DNA from: Flaveria trinervia
Lineage: Eukaryota > Streptophyta > Magnoliopsida > Asterales > Asteraceae
NCBI GenBank assembly: GCA_025506515.1
Contig: CM046447.1
Coordinates: 84,944,248-85,008,247 of the forward strand
Direction: 5' to 3'
Length of the DNA: 64,000 nt
Shown here: positions 35,877 to 47,084 of the stretch, piece by piece
How positions within the stretch are numbered: position 1 is the stretch's first letter
Layout of the letters: each line of letters starts with the position of its first letter
The notes under the pieces: generated by a model
Databases searched by the model: none
What the model was told of the DNA's origin: nothing
What the model saw: the letters and a program-made list of their open reading frames with translations, nothing else
Program-made: the position numbers and the translations under genes

Positions 35877-36199
35877 CTTCGGAAGTTATGTTTTTAACTT
35901 CGGAAGTAAATCATGCCTTCAAAATAAATAACTGTCTAAGAAATTTACCTTCGGAAGAGTTTTCAATTTTATCTTCCGAAGCTTAAATACTTGTCTTAGA
36001 CACTTACTCATTTTCAAGGACCATTTACTTCCGAAGCAAAATTAACTCTCGGAAGCTTTGTTAGTTTATACACAAAGCGCTCAAGTTTTAATTTTTCTTC
36101 TGAAGCAAAAATTTCAAACCTCTCAGGAAATTCTTCCGAAGTCTTTTTAGCTTCGGAAGTTTTTTAATTAAACTTCCGAAGATAATTAACCTTCGGAAG
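35877..36199 (+). repeat. CTTCCGAAG/CTTCGGAAG palindrome array of element F
   Basis: About eleven copies of a 9-nt palindromic word occur in the pol to extra-ORF spacer. Neighbouring copies of opposite type form perfect 9-bp stems: 35949-35981 (15-nt loop), 36133-36159 and 36173-36199 (both 9-nt loops, starts 40 nt apart), with a near-perfect one at 36028-36055. The same word recurs five or six times in each F LTR. The surrounding spacer (35730-36436) has no ORF. Confidence 0.85.
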
Positions 36200-36324
36200 C
36201 TTTTTGTTTTCCAAGAAAACTACTTTTTGAGTAAAAAGTAAACTACTTTTTCAGAGGTGGGACCGACATCCAGATTTCAAAGTTTATCCTCTTTCATTAA
36301 ACTTTACCTGAAATCTTTCTCACA

Positions 36325-36330
36325 TATAAA
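36325..36330 (+). promoter_or_regulatory. TATA box upstream of the extra ORF of element F
   Basis: TATAAA in CACATATAAACCC lies 126 bp after the last hairpin and 112 bp before the ATG at 36437. It is followed by a pyrimidine-rich leader. The order matches elements B and E. The role is inferred. Confidence 0.5.
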
Positions 36331-36436
36331 CCCAATAGTTTCCCCCCTCTTTCAATCATCTGTTCTTCCTCCAAACCTAAAACCCCAAATTTCTCTCTGA
36401 AATTTCTTTCTTTCTTCGTCCTTAAGCTACTTCAAA

Positions 36437-39400
36437 ATGGCCAACCTTGCTCACAGAAATGATCCCAACTTTACCATGAAGCTACACAGACAACACAATC
36501 AAGTTGCTCTGTTACGCTCTGAGAAAGATCCTCATTTCTCAGAGGTTTGCCATTTCTTATCTCTGTCCAACTACTTCACCTCCCTAACCATTGATCCTCC
36601 ACTCTATGAGGATCAGTTGCTTGAATTCTGGAAGACTTGCCAAGAGGTCATTATGGATGGGGAGACGGCACTATCTGCCACAGTGCAGGGGAGAACAATC
36701 TTCATCACTCCGGCCATCATCAACCGATATCTTCAGGTGGATGATGAAGAAGGTGAGGTGTTCTTCCCAAAGGAAGCCGTCAATCATTCCTTTGAGCAGA
36801 TGGGGTATGAGGGATATTTCTCTGTAAAGACCTTCAGGAAAGGGAAGGTCTCATCCTAATGGAGATTCCTGCTCCATGTGGTCATCCACAGCTTATCAAA
36901 CAAGCATAGTAGATGGGACCAGATTCCTGAAGATCTCTCCTTCATAGTCCATGGAATGGTTCAAGGGGTCAAGTTCAGGTACTCTCGGTTTATTTATACA
37001 AATTTACTTGCAAATTTAGACTCCTTATAATATTACATGTTTCCTAGATATGTCCAGTACATTCTTAACTGTGAACTGGGCTCACAGTTACGGGAAACAT
37101 GTAACATTCTTAAATTGGGATAGATGAAGCTAGCATCTTTAAAATACTGAGAAAGTCCATTGTTGGATTCTCTAGGGTAGAAACAGCCCTAGTCCCAAAA
37201 ATGTTAGATCTCATTGCTCAAGGTGACAACCTAGCAGCACAAGCTACTGTTAAACCGACACCTGCTACTTCCCAACCACCCACACAACCTCAAATCTCCA
37301 TCACCTACCGGAGAAAATCCAAACGAACCCCTGCTCAAACTATTCAGTCTGTGGAGGCCCCCATATACTCACCCATACAAGAAGAAGTGGACATTGGAGC
37401 TCTCACATCTCCTGAGGAGCAGACCACTCCCATCTCTTCAAGAATCAGTGCTGAGGTTCCTCATGCTCAGCTTAATGAGCTTATTAGCCCTACTGCATTA
37501 AGCCATCACTCTGAGTCTCAACACTCAAGTGATCAACCTTCAGGGGACAGTTACCATCCCCAGCCCATAGATCTAAATCAACCCATTCCCAACCTTGAGT
37601 TCTATACTGATGAAGATATAGGTTTCAGTGAGTATAATGAATCTCTTTTATTTCCCTCTACTCAAAGAGAGATGAGTACTCCTGAGTCTCCTACATCTAT
37701 CCCATATCAGTCACCTACAACTGAGGTGGACACTTCTGAACCTGTTCAGGATGTCCACATGGAAGAGGCTCTCACTTCTGAAAGTGATTACATCATTAAG
37801 ACCTCAACCATGGCAACTCAGCCCACTAACATCTCAACTGAGATTGCCAGTGAGCAGAGGAAATCCAGTAGCCAAGAACTTAGAACTGGTCATGAGAAAA
37901 AGGACTCTGGTCCAATCTTCTCCACCCCCAGTGATTCTTCTGATGAAGATGAGGGGGCTCTGAGACTAAAAGTGCAAAAACTGTCTAAAACATGCACTTA
38001 CCTAGTCTCAAAGGTCAGTCACCTTGAATCTCAGGTGACTACCTTACAAAACAGGATCAATGATCAGCAACTTGAGATTTCATATCTTAAGGAAAAACTA
38101 CCTGGGAGACCCTTAAGGAGAGCTCAACCAAGAACACAAGAACCTGTGGATATGATTGACCTATCCTCCAGCTCACCAATGCAAGTGGGTGATGCTACCA
38201 AAAAGGGGGAGAAAGTCATTACAGTCACAGAACCTGGGAGTTCCTCTGAGAGAATGGACATTGAGGACTCACCATCCTCACTTGCAACTGTTCATTCTCA
38301 GCAACCTCCTCTAGTTCACATTGATGTGGACTACACAGACTCCTTCATACAGAGTCTGTTTGAGGATGGGATACCAAGGGCTATGTCACCTTCACCATCC
38401 TTCAATCACATCATTGGGTGGAGGTATGACAACAACAAGAAGGCCCTCATCATCATAAGAGTTCAAGGACAGCAAGAAGTCTTTAATTTTCAGAACTTGG
38501 ACTACTGTGAAGGTCTGGATCTAGTCAACATGCAACTTGTCAACCCAAGCCAATCAAGACAAACTGACAGACTGGCTAACAGAATCCAAGACAGGATCAT
38601 TGCAGAGTTCAGCCTAAGAAGGAGACTAAGGCAATCAGGCAATGTCATCGGTCAACTGGATGTTGAGGCAGACCCTAAGATTAGCTTCATAGGGGAAACC
38701 TTGACTAAAGGCCCAGTGACAGAACCTGAGAGCCCTGTCTCATCATCTCCAACTGATGCAGAGATCCATATTCCTTCCGAGACACCTGCTAGTGAAGGTG
38801 CTTCTCAATCTCTCTCTGGCCTGAGCTCAGATGCTGCAACGAGCAATGAAGGCCAAAGCTCTCTCCACCCTGAGTCATAAAGGTCTGAGACTGACAAAGG
38901 GAAAAGAAAGATGACATCTAAGGAGATTGAGGAGGAGGAGAGAGAGAGGAAAAGGAGGCTAAGGGGAGAAAGTTCATCTACTGAGTCTCCAAGACTCATG
39001 GAGTCTACAATCAGGGTTGCCCCCAGACCAGATACTCAGAATGATGAGTTAAGGACAGTCAGGAACAACTATCTGCAGACTAGGAACTATGACATTGATA
39101 GTGTCATTTCTCTCCCCTTGGATGAATTAAATGAGATGGTTAATCTAGAAAGGTCAAGAGAGAAGAAGGAGGCAGAAGATGCAGAACTCCTAGTACAAGT
39201 CAAAGAAGAAAGAAGAAGAAAAAGATTGTACAAAGGTATGCCTACCCTCTCACCAGTTCAAGAAAGTCCTGAACAAGAGGATGTGGTTCAACAAGAACCT
39301 CAGGTTAATAAGGAAGAAGACAGAATCAAGATGATTAACTACCTGAGTGCCACAGGCCTCTATCAGGCAGATGCACTCCTTCCCTTATCTTATGACTATA

Positions 39401-40104
39401 TTGAGTTTGAGTATTTAAAACAACTTGGACCCATGTCTCTATCCACTATGGATGAGCATATCAGGGTAATCAAGCAGAAGATTAAGAGTGGAGAGCTCAC
39501 TGACTTACACTCCACTCCAAGTCAGGCCCCACCTGAAGTGGAGGTAAAGGTTGAACAAACAGACACAACACAACCCGGACCTCCTGCTAATGCTCAGCAA
39601 GCTTCATCTTCTGATCCACAGCAGGGTCAACCTCCCTCTCCATCTGAACCTAAGAGAGAGAAAGTCCCAACTGAGAAAGACAGTGAAGATCAATCTGGTG
39701 CTGCAAGCTAGTCTTCTCAGTTAAAATTTAGAAAGAGAAAGAAGAGGATGGCTTCCAAACCAAAGTCTAAGAAGAAGAAGAAGCCTACATCCCCTTCTGA
39801 ACCTCAGGATGAATTAGAACAACCTGAGGATGTGCAGCCAGAGGATGCTTAATCAACTCCAACTTCAGTAGCTGCTCTAGCATCAGGAAGACCCATCTTG
39901 TCATGGACATACACCACAAATCCAAAAAGGTGGCATGTTATTTGAAATCAAGGCATTGAAGACATTTATACATGGCAAGATATGTTTCAGTTGCCTCTGC
40001 ATGATCTCTATGACATGAGAAGACACTTTGACAGCCTGAAAGATCCTGATCATCTTATGAAGAAAGGAATGGTGATCATCCTAATAAGGACTGTTAATAT
40101 CTAA
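36437..40104 (+). pseudogene. Extra 3' ORF of element F (Sirevirus-type accessory protein)
   Basis: The N-terminal domain (36437-36859) has HNQVALLRSEKD, LLEFWKTCQE, IFITPAIINRYLQV and SFEQMGYEG, clearly homologous to E and G. The block at about 37036-37110 (FPRYVQYILNCEL) follows in a shifted frame. From 37201 to 40104 a single frame runs through a Pro/Ser/Thr-rich acidic region, a coiled coil (38020-38090), a conserved module (38400-38540), a Lys/Glu-rich charged region (38900-39700) and a second copy of that module (39895-40050). This frame is broken only by four nonsense codons, near 38878, 39709, 39850 and 39942. No membrane segment is seen. The role is unknown. Confidence 0.75.
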
Positions 40105-40135
40105 AGTTTTCTAAGTGTTTTGGTAGCATCAGCCT

Positions 40136-40145
40136 AGGGGGAGTT
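40136..40145 (+). other. Polypurine tract of element F
   Basis: AGGGGGAGTT directly before the 3' LTR. Confidence 0.85.
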
Positions 40146-40966
40146 TGTAGAGATTAATGAAAAGGCTGATGCAACCAAAACATCTTTAGTCTTCCCTGCA
40201 TGCTGCACAAGTGCATTGAAGTAGAATGCTTCAAAAGTTTCACATGTGCAATAGAAATTCTCTAAGTGTGAAATCTTCCGAAGCCAAGACCAACATCTTC
40301 TGAAGCCAAGACCAACATCTTCCGAAGCCAAAGATGAAGTCTTCCAAAGCCTCAAAGAGAAAGTCTTCTGAAGCTTCAAGTTCATGAAGACAGATTTCTT
40401 CTGAAGACTTTTAGTAACATGCTTTATCTGATGTACTGTTCCATAAAGCTGGACACCTTTCCGCTGCAACTCTGCATGTCACGAACTGACATGGTTTGGT
40501 GAAAAGGTCCATGCTTTTGGTAACTGTACATTGAGGTCTTGAGTCTGTAACTTTCTACTTTATGTACTTTACCCTTTTTGTAATAGATAAGGATGTGAGC
40601 TATGGCATGTCATAGTCACAAGTCAAAAGGCAATCTACCTTTTGACTCTACAATTGATTTTGTGTGTGTCAAGTCAATTGTATCCAGCTGGCTTTCAAAG
40701 TATAGCCGGCTGTAGGATGTTGTATAAGTATCTCATGTTCTTGTATCTTTCGAATATGATTTTGTAACACTTGTAATAGAACATAGAGAAGGCAATATAC
40801 TGCATTCTTGAAAACCAAGTACTTGTGTTCATTGTGTTATGTCTTTTATATTACTTGTGTTCTTAGTGTCACTACTTGGTTAATCCAGTTTACTGTTAGA
40901 TCTAAGTTTAGTTTCTCTCCTCTTTGTGTTGTTGTGTTGTAACTTTTACCCTTCAACGATCCTACA
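40146..40966 (+). repeat. 3' LTR of element F
   Basis: 821 bp, TGTAGAGATTAATGAA to GATCCTACA. CTTCCGAAG-type words are at 40265-40400 and TATAAG at 40723-40728. It is followed by the TATAG duplication and then D's protease. Confidence 0.9.
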
Positions 40967-40971
40967 TATAG
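40967..40971 (+). repeat. Right target-site duplication of F (TATAG)
   Basis: Exact repeat of 15558-15562. Confidence 0.9.
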
Positions 40972-43282
40972 ATACGCCCTTCGATATAGAAACTGCCATA
41001 GGTAAGTCTACCAGGATTTTTGAGATGATAGATGGATGTGACATAGAACTAAAAGGTCATAAGTTTCCTGTTAGACCTATTATGATGACCTTAGGCGGGT
41101 TCGATGTAATCCTAGGAATGGATTGGTTGGTGGGCTATGAGGCGAATAATATGTGTCCAAAGAAGATGATTCGATTGACAGTGCCTGATGGGAGTTCAGT
41201 GACAGTTTATGGTGATCGAGTCTCGACGATTCCGAAGGTGTTTTCAATGGTAGTGGCGGGAAAGTGCACGAGGCGTGGATGTAGTGCCTACATGGCCTAC
41301 GTAAAGGATCTGGACACGCCAACACCACAACTTACCGACGTACCGGTGGTGTGTGACATTCCAGATGTGTTTCCCGAAGACTTACCAAGAGTGCCACCTG
41401 ACCACGAGATCAAGTTCCAATTTGACTTGATACGGGGTGCCCAACCTGTAGTTAAAGCATCGTATTGGTTGGCTACGACCGAGATGAAGGAACTGATGGA
41501 GCAACTGCAGGATTTGCTTGATAAGGGGTTCATTAGACCAAGTATCTCCGCTTGGGGTTCTCCGGTCTTATTTTTGAAGAAGAAAGACGGTAGCATGAGG
41601 ATGTGTATAGACTACCATGAGTTGAACAAGTTGATAGTAAAGAATCAGTACCCCTTACCGAGAATTGATGATCTGTTTGATCAACTCCAAGGTGCCAGTT
41701 GGTTCTGGAGGATAGACCTTTGATATGGTTACCATCAGTTGAAGGTGAAGGAGCAAGATATTCCTAAAATAGCTTTTCGAATGTGTTATGGACATTATGA
41801 GTTTCTTGTTATGTCTTTTGGTTTGACCAATGTGCTAGCTACTTTTATGGACTTGATGAATCGAGTGTGTCGGCCGATGTTGGATAAATCAGTGATTGTG
41901 TTCATCACTGATATCTTGATTTATTCCAAGAGTAAGGAGGAGCATGCCGCTCACATTCAAGAAGTGTTGGAGACCTTGAGAAGGGAAAAGTTGTATGCTA
42001 TATTCTCCAAGTGCACGTTTTGGTTGCGCGAGGTCCAGTTCTTGGGTCACGTGATGAATCACTAGTGGATTATGGTGGACACGGCAAAGGTGGAGGCGGT
42101 GATGCCATGGAAGTCTCCAAAGACGCCATCCGAGATTCGTAGTTTCTTCGGTTTGGCGGGATATTATAGGAGATTCATCAAGACTTCTCAAAGATAGCTT
42201 CTCCGTTGACTAAGTTGACCCATAAGGATGTAAAGTTTGTATGGGGTCAAGCTCAAGAGAATGATTTTGAGGAGTTAAAGGTGAGGTTGACTCAAGCTCC
42301 TATCTTGTCGTTACCCGATGGAAGTGAAGATTTGGTGGTTTATTCAGATTCTTCCTACTCGAGGTTGAGATGTGTATTGATACAGAGAGGATAGGTTATA
42401 GCCTACACATCCTGACCATTAAAAGGTCGTGAGGTTAATTACCCTACTCAAGACTTGGGGCTAGCAGCCATGGTCTTTGCGTTGAAGATTGGAAGCACTA
42501 CTTGTATGGGACGAAGTGCACCATATTCACCAACCACAAGAGCTTAAAGTATATCTTCGAGCAGAAAGACTTGAACATGAGGCAAAGGAGATGGCTGGAG
42601 CTCATAATAGATTATGATTTCGAGATCCGTTACCATCCGGGCAAGGCCAAGGTGGTGGCGGATGCCCTTTGCCGAAAGGAAAGACCCGAGCCGATTCGGG
42701 TGAAAGCTTATTAGTTGATCATGAACTCTGAGGTGATGAAGCAAGTCAAAGAGTTTCATAATGAAGCATTGAAAGAAGATCATCTTAACTTTGAAAGAAT
42801 GAGAGGTCTGGTCGTGGAATTGGGTGAAAACACACTCCGTGTTAGAACACGATTCAGGTGAATATGGATTCGTCATTTTGGGGATCTAAATGTGAAGATT
42901 ATGGATGAAGCTCATAAAACACAATACTCTACTCATCTCGGTGCTACAAAGATGCATTAAGATATGAAGAAAGATTATTGGTGGCCGGCTACAAAGATGT
43001 GAAGATCTGTTCATTAAAGAGATTGTAACTCGTCATGGTGTGCCGGTGTCTATTGTGTCTGATCGTGAACCCTGTTTACATCTAAGTTTTGGAAGAAATT
43101 CCATGATGCTATGGGGACGAGGTTACACATTGGCACGGCTTATCATCCTCAGACGGATGGTCAGTCAGAAAGAACCATTCAGACACCGGAAGATATTCTT
43201 TGGGCATGCGTCATTGATTTTGGAGGAAGTTGGGATGACCACTTACCGTTAGCTAAGTTCTCATATAACAATAGCTATCATG
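40967..43282 (+). pseudogene. Gypsy pol of element D, continued (protease to integrase)
   Basis: The protease resumes in the frame left at 15562 (GKSTRIFEMI, GGFDVILGMDWL). RT follows (FIRPSISAWGSPVLFLKKKDGS, YPLPRIDDLFDQL, FRMCYGHYEFLVMSFGL). The catalytic box reads FITD instead of FIDD (about 41900), so the first catalytic aspartate is lost. Stops occur at about 41721 and 42063. RNase H (42206-42714) is frameshifted. Integrase (42930-43282) lacks about 230 bp relative to Y around 42990-43003, removing the end of the zinc domain and the first catalytic aspartate. It then continues through YHPQTDGQSERT to FSYNNSYHG, where it ends abruptly. Confidence 0.85.
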
Positions 43283-43354
43283 GCATTTTTTGTCTGTGTG
43301 AGGGATCTTCAGATGGTGGGATCTTATATCAAGAGCCTGGATGCTCTGATACCA
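43283..43354 (-). other. Leader and primer binding site of element H
   Basis: On the minus strand, TGGTATCAGAGC (43343-43354, perfect initiator Met-tRNA complement) follows the LTR of H. About 60 nt of leader closely matches F's leader (CTTGATATAAGATC, AAGATCCCTCACACA). It stops where D's integrase begins, so everything downstream in H is missing. Confidence 0.8.
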
Positions 43355-43356
43355 AA

Positions 43357-44180
43357 TGCAGGATCGTTGAAGGGTGTAAGTTACAACATAACAACACAAA
43401 GAGGAGATTAACTAGACTTTAATCAAACAGTAAACTGGATTAACCAAGTAGTGACACTAAGAACACAAGTAATATAAGAGACATAACACAATGAACACAA
43501 GTACTTGGTTTTCAATAATGCAGTATATTGCCTTCTCTATGTTCTATTACAGGTGTTAAAAAAAGCATATTCGAAAGATACAAGAACATGAGATACTTAT
43601 ACAACATCCTACAGCCGGCTATACTTTGAAAGCCAGCTGGATACAATTGACTTGACACACACAAAATCAATTGTAGAGTCAAAAGGCAGATTGCCTTTTG
43701 ACTTGTGACTATGACATGCCATAGCTCACATCTTTATCTATTACAAAAAGGATAAAGTACATAAAGTAGAAAGTTACAGACTCAAGACCTCAATGTACAG
43801 TTACCAAAAGCATGGACCTTTTCACCAACTCATGTAAGTTGGTGACTTGCAGAGATGCAGCGGAAAGGTGTCCAACTTTATTGAACAGTACATCAGATAA
43901 AGCACGTTACTAAAAGTCTTCGGAAGAAATCTGTCTTCATGAACTTGAAGCTTCGAAAGACTTTGTCTCTGAGGCTTCGAAAGACTTTGTCTCTGAGGCT
44001 TCGGAAGACTTCATGTTTGGCTTCGGAAGATATTGGTCTTGGCTTCGAAAGATTTCACACTTAGAGTATTTTTTGTTTCATGTATGAAACTTCGTAAGCT
44101 TCTTCTTTAATGTACTTGTGCAGCATGCAGGATAGACTTAAGATGTTTAGGTTGCATCAGCCTCTTCATTAATCTCTACA
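43357..44180 (-). repeat. 5' LTR of element H (F family)
   Basis: 824 bp on the minus strand from TGTAGAGATTAATGAA to GATCCTGCA, the same family as both LTRs of F. CTTCGGAAG-type words occur at 43915-44060. TATAAG (minus) is at 43597-43602. No polypurine tract lies on its upstream side; instead it interrupts G's extra ORF. The adjoining primer site marks it as a 5' LTR, not G's 3' LTR. Confidence 0.85.
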
Positions 44181-47084
44181 CTTTGCTTCTTCTTCTTTCT
44201 TCTTCTCCTTCAATTTTTCTCTTGCAACTCTTTTTCTTCTTTCTCCATTTGATCATGCTCTTTGTTGACGAGCCAAAGGATCGTTTCATCATTGTGTGGA
44301 GAAAGCTCTTGAAGAGAGAAGCCTCTAGAGGTTAGGAAATCTATCCTTTCCCTCCTGAGTTGCATGACAGCTTCCCTTGTTCCTTTTCCTTCTTTTCCTC
44401 TAAGGCCAACCTTGCTGCTTATTGCTGCTGCTTGGTTGCCTTTTGTAGTTTCAAGAACTCCTCTAGTGGTAGCAGGAGTATTTCTTCATTGGCAGCTCCG
44501 AGCTGAATGAGCCGGCCAATGATCTCTTCTTTCTTTTTGTTGTCGACAGCCTCCTGGTTGGCTGCAGCTGCTTTTGTACTACCAGCCAACAACTTCCCAG
44601 TTGGAAGTCTCCCTTTTCTTTTTAGCTTTTCAATGTTCTCCTCTTCCTGAAGCTCTTCCGTAGTCATCTTTTGTTTCCCTTTGGTATCTTTTAAAGAACT
44701 TGACTTTGGTGGTTCTTGGACAGTGGATATTAACTTTGTGAGAGGTAGAGAAGGTGTCTAGACAGGAGGTTGATCCAGAAAGTCGTCACTGTTCACCTCA
44801 GATGCCATTTCAAGGATTGCATCTATGATGATCAGTTCCTCGGATATTTTGAACAATCCTTCCGCAGCTTCCATTTCAGCTTCGAAAGATTCAGCTTGTT
44901 CTTCGGAGGCTTTAACTTCAGCTTCAGAAATAAGAGGGAATGCAGATTCTATCCCAACTGTTTCAGTTGTTGGGCCATCAGTCCTCATTTCCCTTTCGAA
45001 TTGAATCTCAGGTTCCATGTGGACCTTAGGTTGACCAACTTATTCCACATTGGTAGAAGGTGCATTAAGCCTCTAAAGCTCTTCAGCTCCAAAGTAAATC
45101 ATGGCATCATCAAAACTTGGCTGATCATGAGCAGATCTCAACAAGAACTGAGAACAAAACTGTAGAGATCTCTAAGCATCCTTGAATCAATTGTTAGAGT
45201 GACTTGACATGGCTCAGAAGAAGTTGTGATAGGAGCTGAATATTTAGAAGTTGTGATAGGAGCCTAATATTTAGAAGTTGAAGATTGGCTTTGTGGGTGC
45301 TCATATGTTTGTTTCTAAACACTCTCCCCCTTTTCAGTAGCATCATCTTGAGATGTAGATCAGGTGGAGGAAGAGGTCAAGGAGACTTGAATAGGTAGAT
45401 GCCTAACAGATCTCTCAATCTGTTTCTCAGCTAGTTGAGCCTTGAGATTGTTAATCTCAAGTTGCTGAGTGGCGGACCTTTCTTCTAAAGTCCTAACCAT
45501 GGATTCAAGGTTTGAGACTTTAGATAGCAGGTCTATAATGAAGAGTTTCATGCTTTCTTCATCTTCTTTTGAAGAATCACGAGGAGATGAGGTAACATAT
45601 CTAGTATGTTCAGCCTCACCACCAGATGTGGTTTCTTGGCACCTTGGTTTCCCTTGCTTAGTGATGTCTCTTGCAGAGTCATCAAAAGGCATGGTTGCCG
45701 TAGATTCAGTCTTAGAGATGCTACCACAATCCATAAGGTCCATTGAGGCACCTTCTGTAGTGGCAGCTGAATCTGCATGAGTCCCCTCCATATTAATAGG
45801 ACTCACCTCAGTTTGGGTTGCTCATGGGGGCTAGAGATAAGGGATCTCTCTAGGCTCTGTTGATCTTGGAGAGGGTGTTGTAGATCAACATCATTGCCAT
45901 GGAGAGATGTTATCGCTTCATAAATTTTGAAGAGAAGGTCAGTGAAAGATAAGGAGGTTAAACCTACTGACCCGGGACCTTGGTCAATGTCTAAAGGCAT
46001 TGAGCCTCTAGTGGGGTTGTCCCTTGTTGGATGTTCAGACGAGTGTAAAGACTCATCCGGAGGGCTTTCAGATTGGGTAATGGGCTCATGGGTTTGATAC
46101 TGAGGAGACTCAAGACCCATATTGAGGTCAATGGTGAAAGAAGGTGAGACCTCAAACTCAGTGGGAGCCCAATTTTCCACTCTAACATTTTTAGGTTGAA
46201 CAGGAGGAGCTTGTTCAATCAGAGTAGATTGAACAAGGGTTTGTTCGGGGCATCTTGTGTAGGTAATGGTGATGGGAGGAGAAGGTAGTGTTGGCATTGT
46301 GGTTCCAGTTTCTAGTGTGGGTTCATCACCCGTGGGGTGAACAGGGATGTCACCAAGAACGATGTGCTTAGTCATACTTGGAGGTAGAGAAGTGTACCTG
46401 CATGTGAAGTTGGTGGATACCCTCTTCAATGTCTTGAAGATGGTTGGCCTCATGTAAGGGACAGACAGAGTGGCTGCACAGACAAGCTGACTCTGGTCCA
46501 GCTCACAGTTAATGCTCTGCTGAAGAAATCTGGGATACATAAAGAATGTTTCCCTTTGAAGATATCCAATGAGATTGAGTAGCACAAATCTTAAGTAGTT
46601 AAAGTGCAGGCATCGCACCAATCCATGAACTAGGCACCCTAGTTCATAAGGGATTTGATCCCATCCGCCAGATTTGTTTGGCAAGCAGTGAAGGACAATG
46701 TGCAAGAGGAACTTCCAGTTGTAAGAGAAGTTGTATTTGTAGACAGTTGACCTGCTCACATCTCCACCATATCCCATAAGGATGTATGTGCTGTCAAAAT
46801 CTACCTTGGGGAACTCAGTAGAGGCACCTTCATCATAAAGCTCCAAATGCTCCCTGATCCAGCTCTTGGCCACAAATGCGGGATCGTAGTACACGAACCC
46901 CATTTAGGGTTTCAACTTGACTATTTCCCCAAAATTCAATCATGTGGTTGAGGTAAACTATAGGATTAACAGTCAAGGCTGTATAGTAGGATGATTGGGT
47001 AAGGAAGGAGATGATTTCAAAGAAGTCCAAATCTCTTGAAGAATCAAGAAGAGCGACTTGGTTGTGTTGAGGATTTAGGGCCAT
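44181..47084 (-). pseudogene. Extra 3' ORF of element G (Sirevirus-type accessory protein), broken
   Basis: Starts at ATG 47084 (MALNPQHNQVALLDSSRD), matching the N-terminal domain in F; MIEFWGN is the counterpart of LLEFWKT. After a frame change near 46900 the long reading 46903-45803 carries the MYPRFLQQSINCELD block and a Pro/Ser-rich acidic part. Further parts are a coiled-coil-like segment (45500-45380, NLESMVRTLEERSATQQLEINNL), an acidic stretch (45018-44758) and a Lys/Glu-rich part (44667-44419, LLLPLEEFLKLQ, like SLPLDELNEMV in F). H interrupts it at 44180. Several frame changes and stops occur. Confidence 0.72.

Larger units (their letters stand above)
15563..40966 (+). mobile_element. 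Element F: Sirevirus-like copia retrotransposon interrupted by E
   Basis: F has two LTRs, primer site, gag, pol, hairpin spacer, extra ORF and polypurine tract, with TATAG on both sides. Without E and one ATGAA copy it is about 12.9 kb. All coding parts carry stops or shifts. Its LTRs differ from each other far more than E's do, which fits the nesting order (F older than E). Confidence 0.88.
11647..43282 (+). mobile_element. Element D: gypsy chromovirus-like element interrupted by F
   Basis: D runs from its 5' LTR (11647-13801) through gag and the start of protease (to 15562). It is interrupted by 25.4 kb of F (carrying E), then resumes at 40967 with protease, RT, RNase H and part of integrase to 43282. 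Removing F and one TATAG copy leaves the protease frame continuous. The 3' end is lost at a scar next to H. LTR length over 2 kb and the integrase tail shared with Y suggest the Del/Tekay chromovirus group. Confidence 0.8.
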
